Shown: in pieces, positions 47,188 through 57,672 of the stretch
How the letters are laid out: every line of letters starts with the position of its first letter
How positions within the stretch are numbered: the stretch's first letter is position 1
Source of the DNA: Photobacterium carnosum
GTDB lineage: Bacteria; Pseudomonadota; Gammaproteobacteria; Enterobacterales; Vibrionaceae
NCBI RefSeq assembly: GCF_002849605.1
Contig: NZ_NPIB01000015.1
Coordinates: 47,169 to 111,168 of the forward strand
Direction: 5' to 3'
Length of the DNA stretch: 64,000 nt
Notes under the pieces: generated by a model
Told to the model about the DNA's origin: nothing
The model's input: the letters and a program-made list of their open reading frames with translations, nothing else
Databases searched by the model: none
Position numbers and translations under genes: made by a program

Positions 47188-47726
47188 GGTTATCTCCTGC
47201 ACCGTCGGTTAGTGACAACCATAAGGTGTGTTTGTCTGCATGAGTGAGAATGATCACTTATGAAAAAAGAGGGGCACAAACAATAAATGTAACTAATTGA
47301 AAAATAGTGCTACTTAATATCACGGTGGTAGATAGGTCATAAATAGTCTCATTGGGCTATGGGGCACAATGATTCTAAAGTGGAATTTGATTACTAACTC
47401 AACGATTGTTCACAAATTGTTTGCATTTATATTGAGTGATGAAAGTGCCATTTTAAAACGCGGGATATTAGTGTAAAAAAACTGGGTGTCTATGCGAATA
47501 ATATTACAAAAGATTAATATATAGCGCAGAATTGCGGTTATCGCAGCATAGTCGGTATTATCGTGGTGGAATATTATGCATAGCGATGAGTACATTAGGC
47601 GTTGGCGTTAATGACTTAAGTATTGATTAAGATCAATTTAGACTAGGCTTGCGCGTAAGATATGGTAATTGAGTGCAAACCATGCGATATTTGCCAGCAA
47701 ATTTATTCCATAGGTAGAGTGATACT
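47188..47726. promoter_or_regulatory. Control region between YfcC gene and rraB
   Basis: 539 bases without a supported gene. Near the transporter is a CRP-like palindrome AGTGA-GAATGA-TCACT (47243-47258, 8 of 10 core positions). Farther out is an ARG-box-like TGCATTTATATTGA (47422-47435, one mismatch to TNAATWWWWATTNA) and a perfect FNR box (47623-47636). A 61-codon minus-strand frame at 47410-47595 has no ribosome-binding site and was not accepted. Confidence 0.45.
47623..47636. promoter_or_regulatory. Perfect FNR box
   Basis: TTGAT-TAAG-ATCAA matches the FNR consensus TTGATNNNNATCAA at all ten fixed positions. It lies 91 bases upstream of rraB and 436 bases upstream of the YfcC gene; no well-placed -10 decides between them. 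Confidence 0.65.
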
Positions 47727-48125
47727 ATGTCTTACGCAGAATTGATTGCAGAGCAAAAAGAAGAAACTCGCGAAATTATTGCCGCGTTACTTGAAGATGG
47801 CAGTGAGCCAGAGGCGCTTTATACTATTGAGCACCACTTTTCTGCAGACACATTTGAAGAACTAGAAGCTGCTGCCGCTGAAGCATTTAAACTTGGTTTT
47901 AATGTTTTAGAAGCAGAAGAGCTAGAACTTGATCCTGAAGACGGCGGTGGCAAGGTTGTATGTTTTGATGCCGTAATGGAATCAGCTCTAAATGCCGAAT
48001 TAATTGATGAACAAGCTGAAAAGTTAATGATATTGGCTGAAAAGTACAGCATCGATTATGACGGTTGGGGTACTTATTTCGAGTCAGATGAAGATGATGA
48101 AGAAGAGAGTGAAGACGAAGAATAA
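47727..48125 (+). CDS. rraB: Ribonuclease E inhibitor RraB
   Basis: Binds the C-terminal half of RNase E and changes which mRNAs the degradosome cuts. The protein has 132 residues (E. coli 138). It begins [38 protein letters not shown] region, as in the family, and ends in a very acidic tail ([14 protein letters not shown]). The neighbours argI-type gene and valS match the E. coli order once the arc genes, mannosidase and DUF2061 gene are set aside. Confidence 0.95.
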   Translation: MSYAELIAEQKEETREIIAALLEDGSEPEALYTIEHHFSADTFEELEAAAAEAFKLGFNVLEAEELELDPEDGGGKVVCFDAVMESALNAELIDEQAEKLMILAEKYSIDYDGWGTYFESDEDDEEESEDEE

Positions 48126-48150
48126 ATCGTCATAACACAACTCTGTTCTA

Positions 48151-48176
48151 AAAAGCCGGCATTTTGCTGGCTTTTT
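48151..48176 (+). terminator. rraB terminator
   Basis: AAAAGCCGGC (48151-48160) / GCTGGCTTTT (48167-48175 region) with one G-T pair, then TTCT. Confidence 0.8.
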
Positions 48177-48295
48177 CTACTTTTTGGCTGTGGTATCAAG
48201 CTTTGATATTGATGACATAATAGAAATTTACCCGTGATCACTGTCTGTAATCACAACGCGTGTAAATCTTTCCATTTATCCTCACACATTTAAAT

Positions 48296-48317
48296 AATAC
48301 TGAATATATTCAGTATT
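48296..48317 (+). promoter_or_regulatory. 22-bp perfect palindrome before the beta-mannosidase gene
   Basis: AATACTGAATA followed at once by TATTCAGTATT, no mismatch, no loop. It ends next to the GGAG ribosome-binding site, ten bases before the ATG. A dimeric repressor bound here would block transcription; as RNA it could also hide the start. No regulator gene is adjacent. Confidence 0.65.
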
Positions 48318-48327
48318 GGAGTGATTG

Positions 48328-50763
48328 ATGACAATCTCACTTAATGGCCAGTGGTTGCTTGCGTGTGTTCAACGTACAGCAATTCAAGACCTTCATATTG
48401 ATTTGCCGGGTGATGTTCATTCGGCATTATATGCAGCCGGAGAGATCCCTGATCCTTATTGGGCAACCAATGAAAAAAAAGTTCAGTGGGTCGGTGAGTG
48501 CGACTGGATTGTCAGCCGCCACTTTGAGTTAACTGCCGAACAACTGACGTGTAATGCCATGGACTTGGTATTAGATCAGCTTGATACGGTAGCTGAAATT
48601 CGTATTAATGGTCATACCGTTGCCGATTTTAATAATATGTTCATGCGCCATAAGGTGGATGTATTAAGTTGTTTACAAGTGGGCACTAATCGCATTGAAA
48701 TTGTGTTACATCGTGCTGATCTAGCCGCTAAAAACCGTGCAGATAAATTACCGTTCCCAGTACCGTGGGCAAAGGGTAATAACCAAATTCCATTTATGAA
48801 TACGCTGCGTAAACCACAGTTTCATAGTGGTTGGGATTGGAGTATTTGTCTGTCTGTTTTGGGCGTCTATGGTGATATTGTGCTACAGCCAATTGAGCAT
48901 GTACGTATTAGTCATCTAGAAACTAAACAGAAATGGCACCAGCAAGAATGTGAGTTAGCGGTTACTTTACATTATGAAGTTGTTTCTGAAAAAGGACTGG
49001 CTAGTGCGTCGGTTACTTTTGATGGGCAAACCTTTTGTCTTACTCTCGATCGAGAGGCAACCAAAGCCAGTGTTATTTTCCGTATTGATAATCCTCGCCA
49101 TTGGTGGCCTGCGGGTTATGGTAAGCAGCGGTTATATAAATTAGCGTTAGAAGCTGATGGCGTTGCGATAACTAAACAGATTGGTTTACGCAAGTTAGAA
49201 TTAGTTACTGAAGATGACGATCATGGCCAAAGTATGGTGGTAATGGTCAATGATGTGCCTATCTCTGTTCGTGGTGCTAACTGGATCCCTCTGGATGCGA
49301 TGCCTGCACGTATGAGTGAGCAACGTTACCGTAATTTAGTTACTGATGCTGCCGCTGCTAATATGAACATGCTGCGAGTGTGGGGCGGTGGAATGTATGA
49401 AAAAGACATTTTTTATAATCTTTGTGATGAATTAGGCTTACTCGTTTGGCAAGATTTGATGTTTGCCAATGCATTGTATCCATCAACCCCTGATTTTATT
49501 GCAGAAGTTGAACAAGAAGTTGAATACCAAGTTAGACGCTTAAAAGATCATCCAAGTTTAGTGCTATGGTGCGGTGATAATGAGGTGCTGGGGGCGATTG
49601 ATCGTGATCCTGAATCGCGTCAGCATCGTGAAAAGCATCTGATTAATTATGATCGGCTTAATCGTGCATTAGCTGACGTCGTTGAACGTGAAGATCCCTC
49701 GCGTCGCTTTTGGGCTAGCTCACCGTGTAATGGTGAATTAAATATTATCGATACTTGGCATCATGATCCTCAACGAGGTGATATGCACTGCTGGGATGTA
49801 TGGGATAGTGGTAAAGAATTTGATTCTTATCTGCAAGTAACCCCCCGTTTTTGCTCAGAATTTGGTTTTCAATCTTGGCCGTCATTACCGACGATAAAGA
49901 GTTATTTGCCTGAACAAGATTGGAATATTAGCTCGCCAAGTTTTGAAAGCCATCAAAAAAGCAGTAATGGCAATTCGATCATTACCGAAATGTTTACCCG
50001 TTACTTTCGGTTTCCGAATGGGTTTGTCAATATGTTGTATTTATCACAAGTACAACAAGCATTAGCGGTCAAAACAGCGGCTGAATATTGGCGTACTCAA
50101 AAACCGACTAATCGTGGCATGCTTTTCTGGCAATTAAATGACTGTTGGCCGGTAAGTTCATGGTCATCATTAGAATACAGCGGCCGGTGGAAACAATTGC
50201 ATTACCATGCGCGTCGCTTCTTTGCGCCGCAAATTGCTACTTTTACTCGTGATCAACATGGGCTTAAATTACATCTTGTGAATGATGGCCGTAAAAATAC
50301 CGAGTTAAAAGGTGAAGTGGTATGGCAAAGCTGGGAAGGGGAAATTCTTTATCGTGAGCCGATTGCGCAATATTTAGAAGCTGACTCAACCAAGATCGTA
50401 TGGGAATGGTTGAATGAAGATTTAGAGGGTCATGAACAAGATGGCTTTTTCCATGTGCATTTGCATAGTGGTCAGCAATTAATTGAAAATACGTGGTTTC
50501 CAGCACGCCCTAAATACTGTGAGCTAGCTTGTCCTGATTTACGTTTTGAAGTTGCAGAGCACAATAATGAGATAGTGGTAATGCTAAGTAGCAGTAAACC
50601 CGCCTTCTTTGTGCATTTGGAATTTGAAGGCGAAGGGCGATTTGAAGATTCAAGTTTTACGCTTGTGCCTGAGCATCAACGTCAAATTAAATATATTGGT
50701 TCAGCGACCTATGCTGAAGTTGCTCAAGGTTTACGGGTTTATCACCTTAAACAAAGTTATTAG
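48328..50763 (+). CDS. mndA: Beta-mannosidase, glycoside hydrolase family 2
   Basis: Removes beta-linked mannose from the ends of manno-oligosaccharides. The protein has 811 residues from the ATG at 48328, with GGAG seven bases upstream; the TTG one codon earlier is not needed. The N-terminal sugar-binding domain (about 1-175) ends in the family mark FHSGWDWSICLS; an immunoglobulin-like domain follows; the TIM barrel (about 290-590) has SVRGANWIPLDAMP, the acid/base Glu in LWCGDNEV, and the nucleophile Glu in FCSEFGFQSWP. No signal peptide is seen, so it acts on imported oligosaccharides. It stands alone, without transporter or regulator, between rraB and valS, and is absent from this place in E. 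coli. Confidence 0.93.
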   Translation: MTISLNGQWLLACVQRTAIQDLHIDLPGDVHSALYAAGEIPDPYWATNEKKVQWVGECDWIVSRHFELTAEQLTCNAMDLVLDQLDTVAEIRINGHTVADFNNMFMRHKVDVLSCLQVGTNRIEIVLHRADLAAKNRADKLPFPVPWAKGNNQIPFMNTLRKPQFHSGWDWSICLSVLGVYGDIVLQPIEHVRISHLETKQKWHQQECELAVTLHYEVVSEKGLASASVTFDGQTFCLTLDREATKASVIFRIDNPRHWWPAGYGKQRLYKLALEADGVAITKQIGLRKLELVTEDDDHGQSMVVMVNDVPISVRGANWIPLDAMPARMSEQRYRNLVTDAAAANMNMLRVWGGGMYEKDIFYNLCDELGLLVWQDLMFANALYPSTPDFIAEVEQEVEYQVRRLKDHPSLVLWCGDNEVLGAIDRDPESRQHREKHLINYDRLNRALADVVEREDPSRRFWASSPCNGELNIIDTWHHDPQRGDMHCWDVWDSGKEFDSYLQVTPRFCSEFGFQSWPSLPTIKSYLPEQDWNISSPSFESHQKSSNGNSIITEMFTRYFRFPNGFVNMLYLSQVQQALAVKTAAEYWRTQKPTNRGMLFWQLNDCWPVSSWSSLEYSGRWKQLHYHARRFFAPQIATFTRDQHGLKLHLVNDGRKNTELKGEVVWQSWEGEILYREPIAQYLEADSTKIVWEWLNEDLEGHEQDGFFHVHLHSGQQLIENTWFPARPKYCELACPDLRFEVAEHNNEIVVMLSSSKPAFFVHLEFEGEGRFEDSSFTLVPEHQRQIKYIGSATYAEVAQGLRVYHLKQSY

Positions 50764-50815
50764 TCGCCTGTTTATTAATAAGTAATATTATTAGTAACTC
50801 ATAATACAAGTAAAT

Positions 50816-50865
50816 AAACCCTGTTTGTTATTGATGTAATGTCATTTAATAAGCAGGGTTTTTTG
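50816..50865. terminator. Terminator between mannosidase and DUF2061 gene
   Basis: AAACCCTG (50816-50823) / CAGGGTTT (50854-50861) with a long, partly paired loop and a T-run on the plus strand. Confidence 0.65.
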
Positions 50866-50870
50866 TCATC

Positions 50871-51284
50871 TTAATGATGTAAACAAACCATCATTGACAT
50901 CAATTGTTGAGGCGGATTTTGATGGTGTTGTTTTTTTTGCCACACTCGCTCGTGAAGGTAATAAGCCAAGGTATTAATTGTTGGTTCGATCATCGCCATT
51001 GTGCCACCAATCAGTAAATCACCAGTTAGTAAATACACGACAGTAAAAGCGACACTAAAATGCAATATAGCGAAACTGATTGTCTTTTTACTTGGAGAGG
51101 AATGTTGGGTTTGAACGAGCTTTTTGGTTTGCCATACTTTCTCATGGAAGTAGAAAGCAACAGTATTGACCATGGGCTCGATTAAAGCGATTAAGCCACC
51201 AATCAAAAGGTTTCCCGTTAAGAGAAATGCCAAACTAAAAGCAACGGTAAAATGGATAATGGCAAAACTAAGGGTCTTCTTCAT
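50871..51284 (-). CDS. Membrane protein with two tandem DUF2061 repeats
   Basis: 137 residues, function unknown. Residues 2-52 and 66-116 are an obvious duplication, with the pattern KKTxSFAIxHFxVAFxxxxLLTGxLLIGG then IEPxxNTxAxxxHExVWQ in each. Each copy has two hydrophobic segments, so about four membrane helices. Single-copy DUF2061 proteins of about 65-75 residues are common, so this is a fused or duplicated form. The tail is rich in Gln and His. The start has AAGG in a usual position. It lies between the mannosidase and valS. Confidence 0.85.
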   Translation of the reverse strand: MKKTLSFAIIHFTVAFSLAFLLTGNLLIGGLIALIEPMVNTVAFYFHEKVWQTKKLVQTQHSSPSKKTISFAILHFSVAFTVVYLLTGDLLIGGTMAMIEPTINTLAYYLHERVWQKKQHHQNPPQQLMSMMVCLHH

Positions 51285-51430
51285 AAGGTTAATCTCATTA
51301 ATTTGATGTAATGAGTATTACAAACTTAGTTCAATAGGTAAATTCGGTATTTTATATATCACCAATAGTTAAAAGCTATTATTAGTAAGTGTTTTTATCT
51401 TTGTCTGAGTGCTATGAATTTTAGAATAAA

Positions 51431-51458
51431 AAAAACCGACGTCGAAACGTCGGTTTTT
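51431..51458 (-). terminator. valS terminator
   Basis: AAAAACCGACGT (51431-51442) / ACGTCGGTTTTT (51447-51458), 21 bases past the valS stop. Confidence 0.93.
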
Positions 51459-51479
51459 ATTGATATGATTAACGATTAC

Positions 51480-54341
51480 TTATAGCGCGGCAATAGTTGC
51501 TTTTTGCTCGGTAAGTTTAACCAGTGTTTCTTCATAACCCGCTAGTTTTTCACGTTCTTTAGTAATTACGATTTCAGGCGCTTTAGCAACGAAACCTTCG
51601 TTACTTAGTTTGCCCGCAGTACGTTTGATTTCGCCTGTCATTTTCGCAATTTCTTTATCTAAACGTGCAAGTTCAGCATCTTTATCAATCAGACCCGCCA
51701 TTGGGATCATTAACTCAGATTTACCTACAAGTGCTGTTGCACAAGCAGGTGTCGCTTCACCGTCAGCCAATACTTTAACTTCTTCAAGTTTAGCCAGAGA
51801 TTTAAGTACTGTTAGGTTTGCTTCAACACGAGTTGCATCGTTAGCATCTGCGACTTTCAGCATTACTGATAGTGGCTTGCTTGGCGCGATATCGTATTCT
51901 GCACGTAAGTTACGAATACTAGTGATAAATGCTTTAACAAACTCAATGTCAGTAATTGCAGCTTGATTGAATTGCGCTTCATCAAACTGAGGCAATGCCT
52001 GATTCATGATGGTTTCACCTTCAACACCGTCAACCAGTGGCTTAACGCTCTGCCAGATTGATTCAGTGATGTAAGGTAATACTGGATGCGCAAGACGTAA
52101 TGTCTTCTCAAGTACTGTGATTAAGGTATGACGCGTTGCACGTTGTTGTGCTTCAGTGCCTTTCCATAGAACTGGTTTTGTTAGCTCTAGGTACCAGTCA
52201 CAGAATTGGTTCCAGATGAACTCATAAAGTACACCTGCAGCCATATCGAGACGGAAGTTATCAATGTGAGTATTAAAATCTTTCGCAGCTAGTTGGAATT
52301 GTGATTCAATCCACTTGTCAGCCGCTGAGTACTCAAGAATGCTATCGGCAGCAAAACCACAATCTTGATCTTCTGTGTTCATTAGTACGTAACGGCTTGC
52401 GTTCCATAGCTTGTTACAGAAGTTACGGTAGCCTTCAAGACGCTTCATGTCCCAGTTGATGTCACGGCCAGTCGAAGCCATTGCAGCAAGGGTGAAACGT
52501 AGTGCATCGGTGCCGTAAGGTTCAATACCTGCTTCAAATGTCTTACGGGTCGCTTTTTCGATCTTCGCGGCTAGTTGAGGTTGCATCATGTTGCCACAAC
52601 GTTTCTCTACTAGAGACTCAAGATCAATACCATCGATCATGTCGATAGGGTCGATTACGTTACCCTTAGACTTAGACATTTTATCGCCGTTTTCGTCACG
52701 GATAAGACCGGTTATGTAAACAGTTTTAAACGGTACTTGTGCTTTGCCGTCTTCATCTTTACAGAAGTGCATGGTCATCATGATCATACGCGCAACCCAG
52801 AAGAAGATGATGTCAAAACCGGTTACCAACACATCAGATGGGTGGAAGGTTTGAAGATCAGGGGTGTTTTCTGGCCAGCCTTGCGTACCAAATGTCCATA
52901 GCGCTGAAGAGAACCATGTATCAAGTACGTCGTTGTCTTGGTTTAGTACCACAACTGGCGCTAGATTGTGTTTCTCACGTACTTCATCTTCGTTACGACC
53001 AACGTAAACATTACCGTCGTTATCGTACCAAGCTGGAATGCGGTGACCCCACCAAAGTTGACGAGAAATACACCAATCTTGAATATCACGCATCCAAGAG
53101 AAGTACATGTTTTCGTACTGCTTAGGGACAAATTGGATATCACCATTTTCAACGGCTTGAATCGCAGGTTCAGCTAATGGTGCCGCGCGAACGTACCATT
53201 GTGCGGTTAGCATTGGTTCGATAACTACGCCACCACGATCACCATAAGGAATAGTAAGATCGTGATCTTTAATTTCTTCTAGTAGACCAAGCTCGTCAAA
53301 TTCAGCAACGATAGCTTTACGCGCTGCAAAACGCTCCATACCTTGGTATTTGGCTGGAATCTCAGTGCTGTAAACATCACTTTCTTCACCATTGGTGGTG
53401 AATACTTCCGCCGCATCACGAATATCAGCATTGAAAGTTAGGATGTTGATCATCGGTAGGCTATGACGCTTGCCTACTTCGTAGTCATTGAAATCGTGCG
53501 CAGGGGTGATTTTTACACAACCTGTACCTTTATCTATGTCCGCATGCTCATCACCTAAAATAGGGATGCGACGGCCAATGATAGGTAGAATGATTTCTTT
53601 GCCGATCAGATCTTTGTAACGTGGATCTTCAGGGTTTACTGCAACACCTGTATCACCCAGCATGGTTTCTGGACGGGTTGTTGCAACGACAATGTAGTCT
53701 TTACCATCTGCTGTTTGTACACCATCAGCAAGTGGGTAACGGAAGTGCCACATGTGGCCTTTAACATCTTTGTTTTCAACTTCGATGTCAGAGATCGCTG
53801 TGTGCAATTTTGGATCCCAGTTAACCAAACGTTTACCACGGTAAAGCAGGTCTTCTTGGTAAAGGCGAACGAAAACTTCTTGAACAGCATTTGATAGACC
53901 GTCATCCATCGTGAAGCGCTCACGATCCCAGTCTACTGATGCGCCAAGGCGACGAAGCTGTTTGGTGATAGTGCCACCAGATTCGTTTTTCCATTCCCAG
54001 ATCTTATCGATGAAAGCATCACGGCCGTAGTCGTGTTTAGTTTTGCCTTCTTCAGCAGCGATCTTACGCTCCACAACCATCTGGGTAGCAATACCTGCGT
54101 GGTCTGTACCAACCTGCCATAAGGTATTTTTACCTTTCATACGCTCACAACGGATCAGGGTATCCATAATGGTATCCTGGAACGCGTGGCCCATATGTAG
54201 GCTACCTGTGACGTTTGGTGGCGGGATCATAATGCTGTAAGCATCTTTAGATGTATCACCATGAGGCTTAAAGTAACCAGCCTCTTCCCAGCGCTGATAA
54301 AGCGCTTGTTCAATTGATTGTGGGTTGTATGTCTTTTCCAT
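51480..54341 (-). CDS. valS: Valyl-tRNA synthetase
   Basis: Charges tRNA-Val and edits mischarged threonine. The protein has 953 residues (E. coli 951). The class I HIGH motif is in [15 protein letters not shown] (about 41-55), the editing CP1 domain follows with [15 protein letters not shown], and the KMSKS motif is in [15 protein letters not shown]. The C-terminal coiled coil (about 880-953, rich in Lys and Glu) binds tRNA. It is followed 38 bases after holC on the same strand, the E. coli order pepA-holC-valS. Confidence 0.98.
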   Translation of the reverse strand: MEKTYNPQSIEQALYQRWEEAGYFKPHGDTSKDAYSIMIPPPNVTGSLHMGHAFQDTIMDTLIRCERMKGKNTLWQVGTDHAGIATQMVVERKIAAEEGKTKHDYGRDAFIDKIWEWKNESGGTITKQLRRLGASVDWDRERFTMDDGLSNAVQEVFVRLYQEDLLYRGKRLVNWDPKLHTAISDIEVENKDVKGHMWHFRYPLADGVQTADGKDYIVVATTRPETMLGDTGVAVNPEDPRYKDLIGKEIILPIIGRRIPILGDEHADIDKGTGCVKITPAHDFNDYEVGKRHSLPMINILTFNADIRDAAEVFTTNGEESDVYSTEIPAKYQGMERFAARKAIVAEFDELGLLEEIKDHDLTIPYGDRGGVVIEPMLTAQWYVRAAPLAEPAIQAVENGDIQFVPKQYENMYFSWMRDIQDWCISRQLWWGHRIPAWYDNDGNVYVGRNEDEVREKHNLAPVVVLNQDNDVLDTWFSSALWTFGTQGWPENTPDLQTFHPSDVLVTGFDIIFFWVARMIMMTMHFCKDEDGKAQVPFKTVYITGLIRDENGDKMSKSKGNVIDPIDMIDGIDLESLVEKRCGNMMQPQLAAKIEKATRKTFEAGIEPYGTDALRFTLAAMASTGRDINWDMKRLEGYRNFCNKLWNASRYVLMNTEDQDCGFAADSILEYSAADKWIESQFQLAAKDFNTHIDNFRLDMAAGVLYEFIWNQFCDWYLELTKPVLWKGTEAQQRATRHTLITVLEKTLRLAHPVLPYITESIWQSVKPLVDGVEGETIMNQALPQFDEAQFNQAAITDIEFVKAFITSIRNLRAEYDIAPSKPLSVMLKVADANDATRVEANLTVLKSLAKLEEVKVLADGEATPACATALVGKSELMIPMAGLIDKDAELARLDKEIAKMTGEIKRTAGKLSNEGFVAKAPEIVITKEREKLAGYEETLVKLTEQKATIAAL

Positions 54342-54379
54342 AGCGCTCTTAGAAGGATTCTATGTGGATTTAAGGCGTC

Positions 54380-54820
54380 TCAAGCAGCCGTAGTCGTTAT
54401 TTGAATACCAGCAAGGCGATAAGCCTTGTAGCGTTCACGAGCTTGCTGCTTGAGCATTTCATCGCAAGGGACAAAGTCTACCACTTGTGCAAAGCTAACC
54501 GCAAAATTTGCGACAATTTCGGCTAAATTAATTAATACTGCGCGGTGTCCGCTATAGCGTAAACCGGGCCAACCAATTTCAACCGGTGATCCTCCTCTAG
54601 GTCCTTCGCCAATTAAATTATGCGGGACAAAATTATCGGGATCTTGTTGCCATAGATATTCATCTATTTGTTCTGCTTGTTGTTTGTTTGCTGCAAGTAA
54701 GAAAACACGGAGTCCCTGACGGTAACTCATGGCTGCGCAATGACAAGCAAAATGGCACTGAAAATCACTATTAGCGCCAGCTTGATTATCATCTAATATA
54801 TAAAACGTAGCATGAGTCAT
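54380..54820 (-). CDS. holC: DNA polymerase III subunit chi
   Basis: Clamp-loader accessory protein that links the holoenzyme to SSB. The protein has 146 residues (E. coli 147). It begins MTHATFYILDD; CHFACHCAAMSYRQGLRVFLLAANKQQAE and LWQQDPDNFVPHNLIGEGP carry the SSB-binding pocket and core. It lies between pepA and valS. Confidence 0.95.
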   Translation of the reverse strand: MTHATFYILDDNQAGANSDFQCHFACHCAAMSYRQGLRVFLLAANKQQAEQIDEYLWQQDPDNFVPHNLIGEGPRGGSPVEIGWPGLRYSGHRAVLINLAEIVANFAVSFAQVVDFVPCDEMLKQQARERYKAYRLAGIQITTTAA

Positions 54821-54837
54821 AAATTATGTCCTAAAAG

Positions 54838-54858
54838 AAAAGGGCCAAAGGCCCTTTT
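54838..54858 (-). terminator. pepA terminator
   Basis: AAAAGGGCC (54838-54846) / GGCCCTTTT (54850-54858) directly after pepA; the holC start is 18 bases on. Confidence 0.85.
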
Positions 54859-54867
54859 CTGAATGTC

Positions 54868-56376
54868 TTATTCGACAATCTCTTGGCCTGCTCGATTGAG
54901 AAGAAATTGGACTAACAAGGGCACCGGACGTCCGGTCGAGCCTTTCGCTGCTCCACCTTTCCAAGCCGTACCCGCTATATCAAGGTGAGCCCAATTATAT
55001 TTCTTAGTAAAGCGAGATAAGAAACAGGCAGCAGTAATAGTGCCTGCACCGGGTGAGCCTAAGTTTGCCATATCAGCAAATGGGCTAGCAATTTGCTCTT
55101 GGTACTCATCACTCATCGGTAGACGCCAAGCGCGATCGCCCGCTTGTTCTGACGCATTAATAAGTTCATGTGCTAATGGATTATGATTGCCCATTAAGCC
55201 ACTAATATGATGACCAAGTGCTACTACACATGCGCCAGTTAATGTGGCAACATCAACCACACACTCTGGCTCAAAACGTTCAACGTAAGTTAATGCATCA
55301 CATAATACCAAACGGCCTTCGGCATCGGTATTTAACACTTCAACCGTTTGACCTGACATGGTGGTTAAAATATCACCAGGACGGTAAGCGCCGCCACCAG
55401 GCATATTTTCACAACCAGCAAGTACACCGACAACATTAATCGGTAGATTCAGTTTTGCTAACGCTTTCATGGTACCAAATACAGATGCTGCGCCACACAT
55501 GTCGTATTTCATTTCGTCCATTTGAGCACTAGGCTTGATAGAAATACCGCCTGAATCAAATGTTAAGCCTTTACCGATAAGAACAATGGGTTTGGTGTCT
55601 GGATCCGGGTGACCTTTATATTCAATTACTGACATCATAGCTTCATTTTTAGAGCCTTGACCGACAGCAAGGTATGATGTCATACCTAAGGTTGCCATTT
55701 CTTGTTCACCAATAATCTTGGTACTCACTGTCTCAAAATCATCTGCTAAACGACGTGCCTGTGAGGCTAAATAAGCAGGATTTGCGACATTAGGTGGCAT
55801 ATTACCGAGATCTTTACTGGCTTTAACACCAGAAGATATTGCAAGACCATGCGCAATAGCACGTTCGCCTAAAGAAAGCTCACGGCGAGTGGGTACATTA
55901 AAAACTAATTTGCGTAGTGGACGTCGCGTCTCTGGCTTGTTACTTTTAAACTGATCAAAGGTATAAAGGCTATCTTTGGTTGTTTCTACTGCTTGACGTA
56001 CTTTCCAGTAGGTATCACGGCCTTTAACATGCAGCTCTGTTAGGAAGCAAACGGCTTCCATTGAACCTGTTTCATTGAGCGTGCTGATGGTTTTTTTGAT
56101 GATTTGCTTATACTGACGTTCATCAAGTTCACGCTCTTTACCACAACCAACAAGTAATACTCGTTCTGACAATACGTTTGGAACATGATGTAATAACAAC
56201 ATCTGTCCTGGTTTACCTTCAAGGTCGCCACGACGTAATAATGAGCTAATATAGCCATCACTAATTTTGTCTAGCTGTTCCGCGATTGGAGAGAGACGAC
56301 GTGGTTCAAATACGCCCACGACAATACACGCACTGCGCTGTTTTTCGGGGCTACCGCTTTTGACACTGAACTCCAT
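54868..56376 (-). CDS. pepA: Leucyl aminopeptidase A
   Basis: Dizinc/manganese aminopeptidase that removes N-terminal residues; in E. coli it also binds DNA in cer/XerCD recombination and in carAB control. The start is set at 56376 ([15 protein letters not shown]), after AGGAG, giving 502 residues (E. coli 503); a frame reaching 56433 is rejected. Metal ligands lie in [15 protein letters not shown] and the signature [14 protein letters not shown]. PepA's possible DNA-binding role is relevant because pyrBI and arc genes nearby use carbamoyl phosphate. It is divergent from lptF. Confidence 0.97.
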   Translation of the reverse strand: MEFSVKSGSPEKQRSACIVVGVFEPRRLSPIAEQLDKISDGYISSLLRRGDLEGKPGQMLLLHHVPNVLSERVLLVGCGKERELDERQYKQIIKKTISTLNETGSMEAVCFLTELHVKGRDTYWKVRQAVETTKDSLYTFDQFKSNKPETRRPLRKLVFNVPTRRELSLGERAIAHGLAISSGVKASKDLGNMPPNVANPAYLASQARRLADDFETVSTKIIGEQEMATLGMTSYLAVGQGSKNEAMMSVIEYKGHPDPDTKPIVLIGKGLTFDSGGISIKPSAQMDEMKYDMCGAASVFGTMKALAKLNLPINVVGVLAGCENMPGGGAYRPGDILTTMSGQTVEVLNTDAEGRLVLCDALTYVERFEPECVVDVATLTGACVVALGHHISGLMGNHNPLAHELINASEQAGDRAWRLPMSDEYQEQIASPFADMANLGSPGAGTITAACFLSRFTKKYNWAHLDIAGTAWKGGAAKGSTGRPVPLLVQFLLNRAGQEIVE

Positions 56377-56571
56377 GCGTACTCCTAACATCCTATAAAG
56401 ACAATTAACGCTAAATGTTAGATAATACCACACTTGCTTGCTCTGCCGAGATTTCGGTATAGGCTTAAAAGCGTGGACTTACATTCAGCCGAAAGATAAA
56501 AAAATAACTAATTTAACCAAAAACTATAGTGATTCCATCAAAAAAACAAGTTTTCTATGGGAATATAACGC

Positions 56572-57672
56572 GTGATTATTGTTAGGTATTTGACGAGAGA
56601 GACAGTAAAAAGCCAATTAGCAGTACTTTTTGTGCTTTTTCTTGTCTTTATTAGCCAAAAGTTCATTCGCATTTTAGCACAAGCGACTGATGGTTCGATC
56701 CCGAGTGATCTCATCATTACTTTAATGGGGCTTTCTATTCCAGCAATGGCATTGCTGATGTTACCACTGAGTTTATATATTGGTATTTTGCTAACTTTTG
56801 GGCGTTTATACGCTGAAAGTGAAATTACTGTTATGAGTGCTACCGGTATGGGGAATAAGTTTCTTATTCGTGCGGCATTAGCGTTAGCTTTAATTACGGG
56901 CTCTATAGCAACGGCCAATGCATTATGGGTTGCACCATGGGCTCAATATAAAATTGAACAAATTACAGACCAAGCTAAAGCTGATCCCGGTTTAAATATG
57001 TTGGTTAAAGGCACCTTCCAAATGGCGCCTAATGGATCAGGCGTGGTATTTGTTAATAACATTACCGATAAAGGCTCCAAATTACATAATGTGTTTATTG
57101 CTCAATTAAAAGCCCAAGATACATTGCAGCCTAGTGTTATGGTGGCAAAACAAGGTTTTGTTACCGAGCTGGCAGATGGTCGCCAAATGTTAGATTTACA
57201 GCAAGGTACTCGTTATGAAGGTGTACCAACGCAGCTTAATTATGGGATCACCCATTTTGATGATTACCAAGCGTTAATTGGGCAACGTAAAGTAAAACAA
57301 AGTGATCGTGATTGGGAAGCGAAAACGACCGCTGAATTATTAAAAGATCCAAGTTTAGCGGCAACAGCAGAAATGCAATGGCGGTTATCGTTAATTTTAT
57401 GTATTCCATTATTGGTGATGATTGTGGTGCCGTTGTCGGCTGTTAATCCACGCCAAGGTCGATTTGCGAAATTAGCGCCAGCAGTATTAATTTATTTAGC
57501 GTATTTCTTAGCTATATCATCCGCAAAATCTGCGATTGAAGATGGTTTTATTCCTGGGTGGATGGGAATGTGGCCGATTAATATTGGCGCACTATTGATT
57601 GCGATAGGTTTAAATAGCTGGGATAGCTTACCGGTTCGACGCATTAAAGATAAATTACGGAGACGCGGTTAA
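56572..57672 (+). CDS. lptF: LPS export ABC transporter permease LptF
   Basis: Inner-membrane permease of the LptB2FG complex that pulls lipopolysaccharide out of the membrane. The protein has 366 residues (E. coli 366). The start is GTG (MIIVRYLTRETVKSQ), which matches the family. Three membrane helices at each end enclose the periplasmic beta-jellyroll domain (about 130-260). It is divergent from pepA and coupled to lptG by TAATG, as in E. coli. Confidence 0.96.
   Translation: MIIVRYLTRETVKSQLAVLFVLFLVFISQKFIRILAQATDGSIPSDLIITLMGLSIPAMALLMLPLSLYIGILLTFGRLYAESEITVMSATGMGNKFLIRAALALALITGSIATANALWVAPWAQYKIEQITDQAKADPGLNMLVKGTFQMAPNGSGVVFVNNITDKGSKLHNVFIAQLKAQDTLQPSVMVAKQGFVTELADGRQMLDLQQGTRYEGVPTQLNYGITHFDDYQALIGQRKVKQSDRDWEAKTTAELLKDPSLAATAEMQWRLSLILCIPLLVMIVVPLSAVNPRQGRFAKLAPAVLIYLAYFLAISSAKSAIEDGFIPGWMGMWPINIGALLIAIGLNSWDSLPVRRIKDKLRRRG

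Noticed and set aside
47410..47595. 61-codon minus-strand ORF upstream of the YfcC gene
   Set aside because: No ribosome-binding site, no recognisable pattern, and it overlaps probable control sites.
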